A stretch of 7,993 nucleotides of DNA, taken from the NCBI GenBank assembly GCA_016937825.1, contig JAFGVT010000201.1, positions 1 to 7,993 of the forward strand, given 5' to 3'. Position numbers and translations under genes: made by a program. Origin of the DNA: Fidelibacterota bacterium (GTDB lineage: Bacteria; Fidelibacterota; Fidelibacteria; Fidelibacterales; Fidelibacteraceae). Shown one piece after another: positions 6,245 to 7,993 of this stretch. A model generated the notes under the pieces. It was not told the DNA's origin and searched no databases. It was given only the letters and a program-made list of their open reading frames with translations. Position 1 is the stretch's first letter. Each line of letters opens with the position of its first letter.

Positions 6245-7002
6245 TACCCTTAGCTAAAAAATCGCTCGGACAGAATTTTCTCACGGACAAGCCGATGATC
6301 GGAAAGATCATGGAAGCCGTTTCTCCCAAAAAGGAATCGATTATCCTGGAGATCGGTCCCGGCCGCGGCGCCCTGACGCTGCCGCTCCTGGAAAGCGGAT
6401 GCCGCCTTAGCTGTATCGAGCTTGACCGCGTGCTGGCGGAGCACTGGCGCTCCCGGGAAGCCCTTTATCCGGGGTTCCGCTGTATCGAAGGCGATGCCGT
6501 CAAGCTTGACTGGTCGCCGTACCTGCCCTGCGACATCTGCGTGGGAAATATCCCGTATCATATTTCACGTCCGCTGATGTATAAATTCTTTTCGTACCGC
6601 AGGGCGATCAAGGAAGCGGTCATCATGGTCCAGAAGGAATTCGCGGAGAAACTGCTGGCGTCGCCCGGGGACAAAGCCTACGGCATCGTGTCCGTTCTGA
6701 CACAGTGCTTCTGTGACCCGCGCTATCTGTTTTCCGTCCCGCCCTCGGTGTTCTCTCCGCCTCCCAAGGTGACGTCGGCCTGCGTCCGCCTGACATTTAA
6801 ACGGACGGATACGGAAAACGACGCCCTGCTGATCCGCCTGGTGCAGACGGCCTTTGCCCAGCGCCGTAAGGTGCTGACGAACAGCCTGAAGGAATTTTAC
6901 GACAAGGATGCGAATGATCGCGAGCTTTGGCTGAAACGCGCCGACGGCCTTCGTCCTGAGGAGTATCTCGCCCTGACGCGCGAGATCGCGGCAAGAAGCT
7001 AA
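6241..7002 (+). CDS. rsmA: 16S rRNA (adenine1518-N6/adenine1519-N6)-dimethyltransferase
   Basis: RsmA/KsgA uses SAM to dimethylate two adjacent adenines in helix 45 of 16S rRNA during small-subunit maturation. The 253 residues hold KKSLGQNFL (6-14), SAM motif I EIGPGRGALT (37-46), the acidic motif ending CIELDR (58-63), catalytic motif IV GNIPYHIS (102-109), MVQKEFAEKL (129-138), VFSPPPKVTSACVRL (170-184) and FAQRRKVLTNSL (205-216). The start is the ATG inside the tatD stop (ATGA). The same frame is open far upstream, but that part is tatD read in another frame, and KKSLGQNFL should lie near the N-terminus. No Shine-Dalgarno is visible before this ATG, so translation probably depends on coupling to tatD termination. 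It is the last gene of the operon. Confidence 0.95.
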   Translation: MIPLAKKSLGQNFLTDKPMIGKIMEAVSPKKESIILEIGPGRGALTLPLLESGCRLSCIELDRVLAEHWRSREALYPGFRCIEGDAVKLDWSPYLPCDICVGNIPYHISRPLMYKFFSYRRAIKEAVIMVQKEFAEKLLASPGDKAYGIVSVLTQCFCDPRYLFSVPPSVFSPPPKVTSACVRLTFKRTDTENDALLIRLVQTAFAQRRKVLTNSLKEFYDKDANDRELWLKRADGLRPEEYLALTREIAARS

Positions 7003-7051
7003 AACGACTGAGGGGAAAAACGCCCTTTCGGAAGAATATCCGGTCAATAAA

Positions 7052-7078
7052 AAAAGAGCCCGTTCACCGGGCTCTTTT
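7052..7078. terminator. Bidirectional rho-independent terminator
   Basis: AAAAGAGCCCG (7052-7062) pairs perfectly with CGGGCTCTTTT (7068-7078) over 11 bp around the loop TTCAC. Leftward transcripts from the GltS-like gene meet the GC stem and then a run of seven T, a textbook terminator starting 13 bases after that gene's stop. Rightward transcripts from rsmA get four T. It separates two convergent units. Confidence 0.9.
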
Positions 7079-7090
7079 GGATTGCTGCGC

Positions 7091-7993
7091 TTATTTTTTT
7101 CTCAGCCAGACCTGACGCTTGTTCTTGAAGGCATGACGCGGCACTTTAATGATATAGTACACCGTGCAGCCGACCAGGTACAAAAAGCAAAGGCCGAAGA
7201 ACATCCAGAAATAGAGCCAGTTGCCGGTCATGAAGGTCTTGACGGGCCAGGTCATGAAGAGGATGAGGGGGATCGCAAAGATGAACACGATACCCGATCC
7301 GAAGGTGTAGTCTTGGACGACGGAGGTCTTGAAGTCCGGGTCCACCACACGCAGAAGCGCGAGTGCGGTCGAAAGGGTGCCGGTGGAAACGCCGAAGATC
7401 ATGAGCGTGCGGAAAAAGCGGTGGGTCTTGAACAGGCGGGACCCGATAAAGATCGTGGACCAGGTGGTGATGATCCCCCCGAAAAGACTGATGATGACAA
7501 TGGGCAGCCAGTAGTTGGCGATCACGGCGATGGAGATCGCGCCGATCGCCGCCGTGACCATGATGTCGACCAGGAGACCGGACACCCGGTTCATGGTCAT
7601 GTTGTCAACCACATGGTCGGCCTTGACCAGCAGCAGGATGCGCCGCATGATCATGCCGGTGAAGGCGGCAAAGATGAAGTTGATCCCCCAGAGGCTCTCG
7701 GCCAGCTGGACGCCGGCATCGCCGATAAGGGAGAGCAGCAGGGTCAGTCCCTGCAGCAGGAGATAGGAGAGGAAATAGGTGAAGATGACCAGTCCGACAT
7801 GAAGCGTCAGGGTGTCGATGGCCTCGCTTTCGGTCGTCTGGTAGGAGCCGATCGGGAGTTCTTTCCGGGTGTTGGAAAAGATGCCGCGCCGGGTGCCCTG
7901 GTCGCCCATGTAGGAGAGCTCCTCGGGGGTGATCCATTTGTTCCGGATCCCGAAATTGATCAGGTAGATGCCGCCGAAACAGCAGAAGATGAA
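7091..7993 (-). CDS. GltS-like sodium/glutamate-type symporter, 5' end outside the window
   Basis: The frame is open from the right edge (7993) to TAA at 7091-7093, giving 300 residues; the N-terminus is missing. An in-frame ATG at 7909 is unlikely to be the start, because the frame continues upstream as a hydrophobic stretch (FIFCCFGGIYLINFGIRNKW). About eight membrane segments are visible. The region AESLWGINFIFAAFTGMIMR, then DNMTMNRVSGLLVDIMVTAA, then MIFGVSTGTLSTALALLRVV resembles the second half of the GltS family (Na+:glutamate symporters), whose glycine/serine/threonine-rich broken helices form the substrate site. The C-terminus is a basic cytoplasmic tail (KVPRHAFKNKRQVWLRKK). Glutamate is the default substrate by family, but larger divergent members have unproven substrates. 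The strong terminator follows immediately. Confidence 0.75.
   Translation of the reverse strand, partial: FIFCCFGGIYLINFGIRNKWITPEELSYMGDQGTRRGIFSNTRKELPIGSYQTTESEAIDTLTLHVGLVIFTYFLSYLLLQGLTLLLSLIGDAGVQLAESLWGINFIFAAFTGMIMRRILLLVKADHVVDNMTMNRVSGLLVDIMVTAAIGAISIAVIANYWLPIVIISLFGGIITTWSTIFIGSRLFKTHRFFRTLMIFGVSTGTLSTALALLRVVDPDFKTSVVQDYTFGSGIVFIFAIPLILFMTWPVKTFMTGNWLYFWMFFGLCFLYLVGCTVYYIIKVPRHAFKNKRQVWLRKK

Overview
This window looks like a bacterial chromosome carrying mostly conserved housekeeping genes, with a few transport and envelope genes on either side. Coding density is high, intergenic gaps are short (88 to 173 bases), promoters resemble the sigma-70 type, and start sites carry Shine-Dalgarno sequences. 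The coding sequence is fairly GC-rich. Nothing identifies the species. The zinc-finger adenylate kinase, the short methionyl-tRNA synthetase without zinc-knuckle cysteines, a GltS-like carrier, a DUF819 carrier and a small membrane-anchored FMN-binding protein would suit an anaerobic bacterium. A candidate lineage such as Cloacimonadota is a weak guess only.

Layout. Bases 1-207 (+) are the C-terminus of a beta-CASP metallo-beta-lactamase-fold RNase. It converges on a leftward gene (315-719) for a small one-helix FMN_bind protein, which has its own promoter; a 17-bp palindrome lies over the -10 box. Further right, a leftward two-gene operon runs from a secreted CapA-type metallophosphatase-like protein (3089 to 2040) into a DUF819 membrane carrier (2028 to 847), with an 11-base gap.

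A 173-base divergent intergenic region (3090-3262) separates this operon from a tight rightward operon: adk (3263), metG (3932), tatD (5483) and rsmA (6241). These supply adenylate homeostasis, methionyl-tRNA charging, a TatD nuclease and 16S rRNA dimethylation, so they support translation and nucleic-acid quality control. Gaps are 9 and 21 bases, then a 4-base ATGA overlap. The order metG-tatD-rsmA recalls metS-yabD-yabE-rnmV-ksgA of Bacillus subtilis, with adk at the front and yabE and rnmV absent. A strong bidirectional hairpin terminator (7052-7078) separates rsmA from a leftward gene, cut by the right edge, for a GltS-like sodium/glutamate-type symporter.

I found no mobile element, CRISPR array, rRNA or tRNA, and no clearly new multi-gene system. 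The items most worth a second look are the adk leader, where one 9-bp pairing would cover the adk ribosome-binding site and competes with a local hairpin, the palindrome over the FMN_bind promoter, and the CapA-DUF819 pairing.
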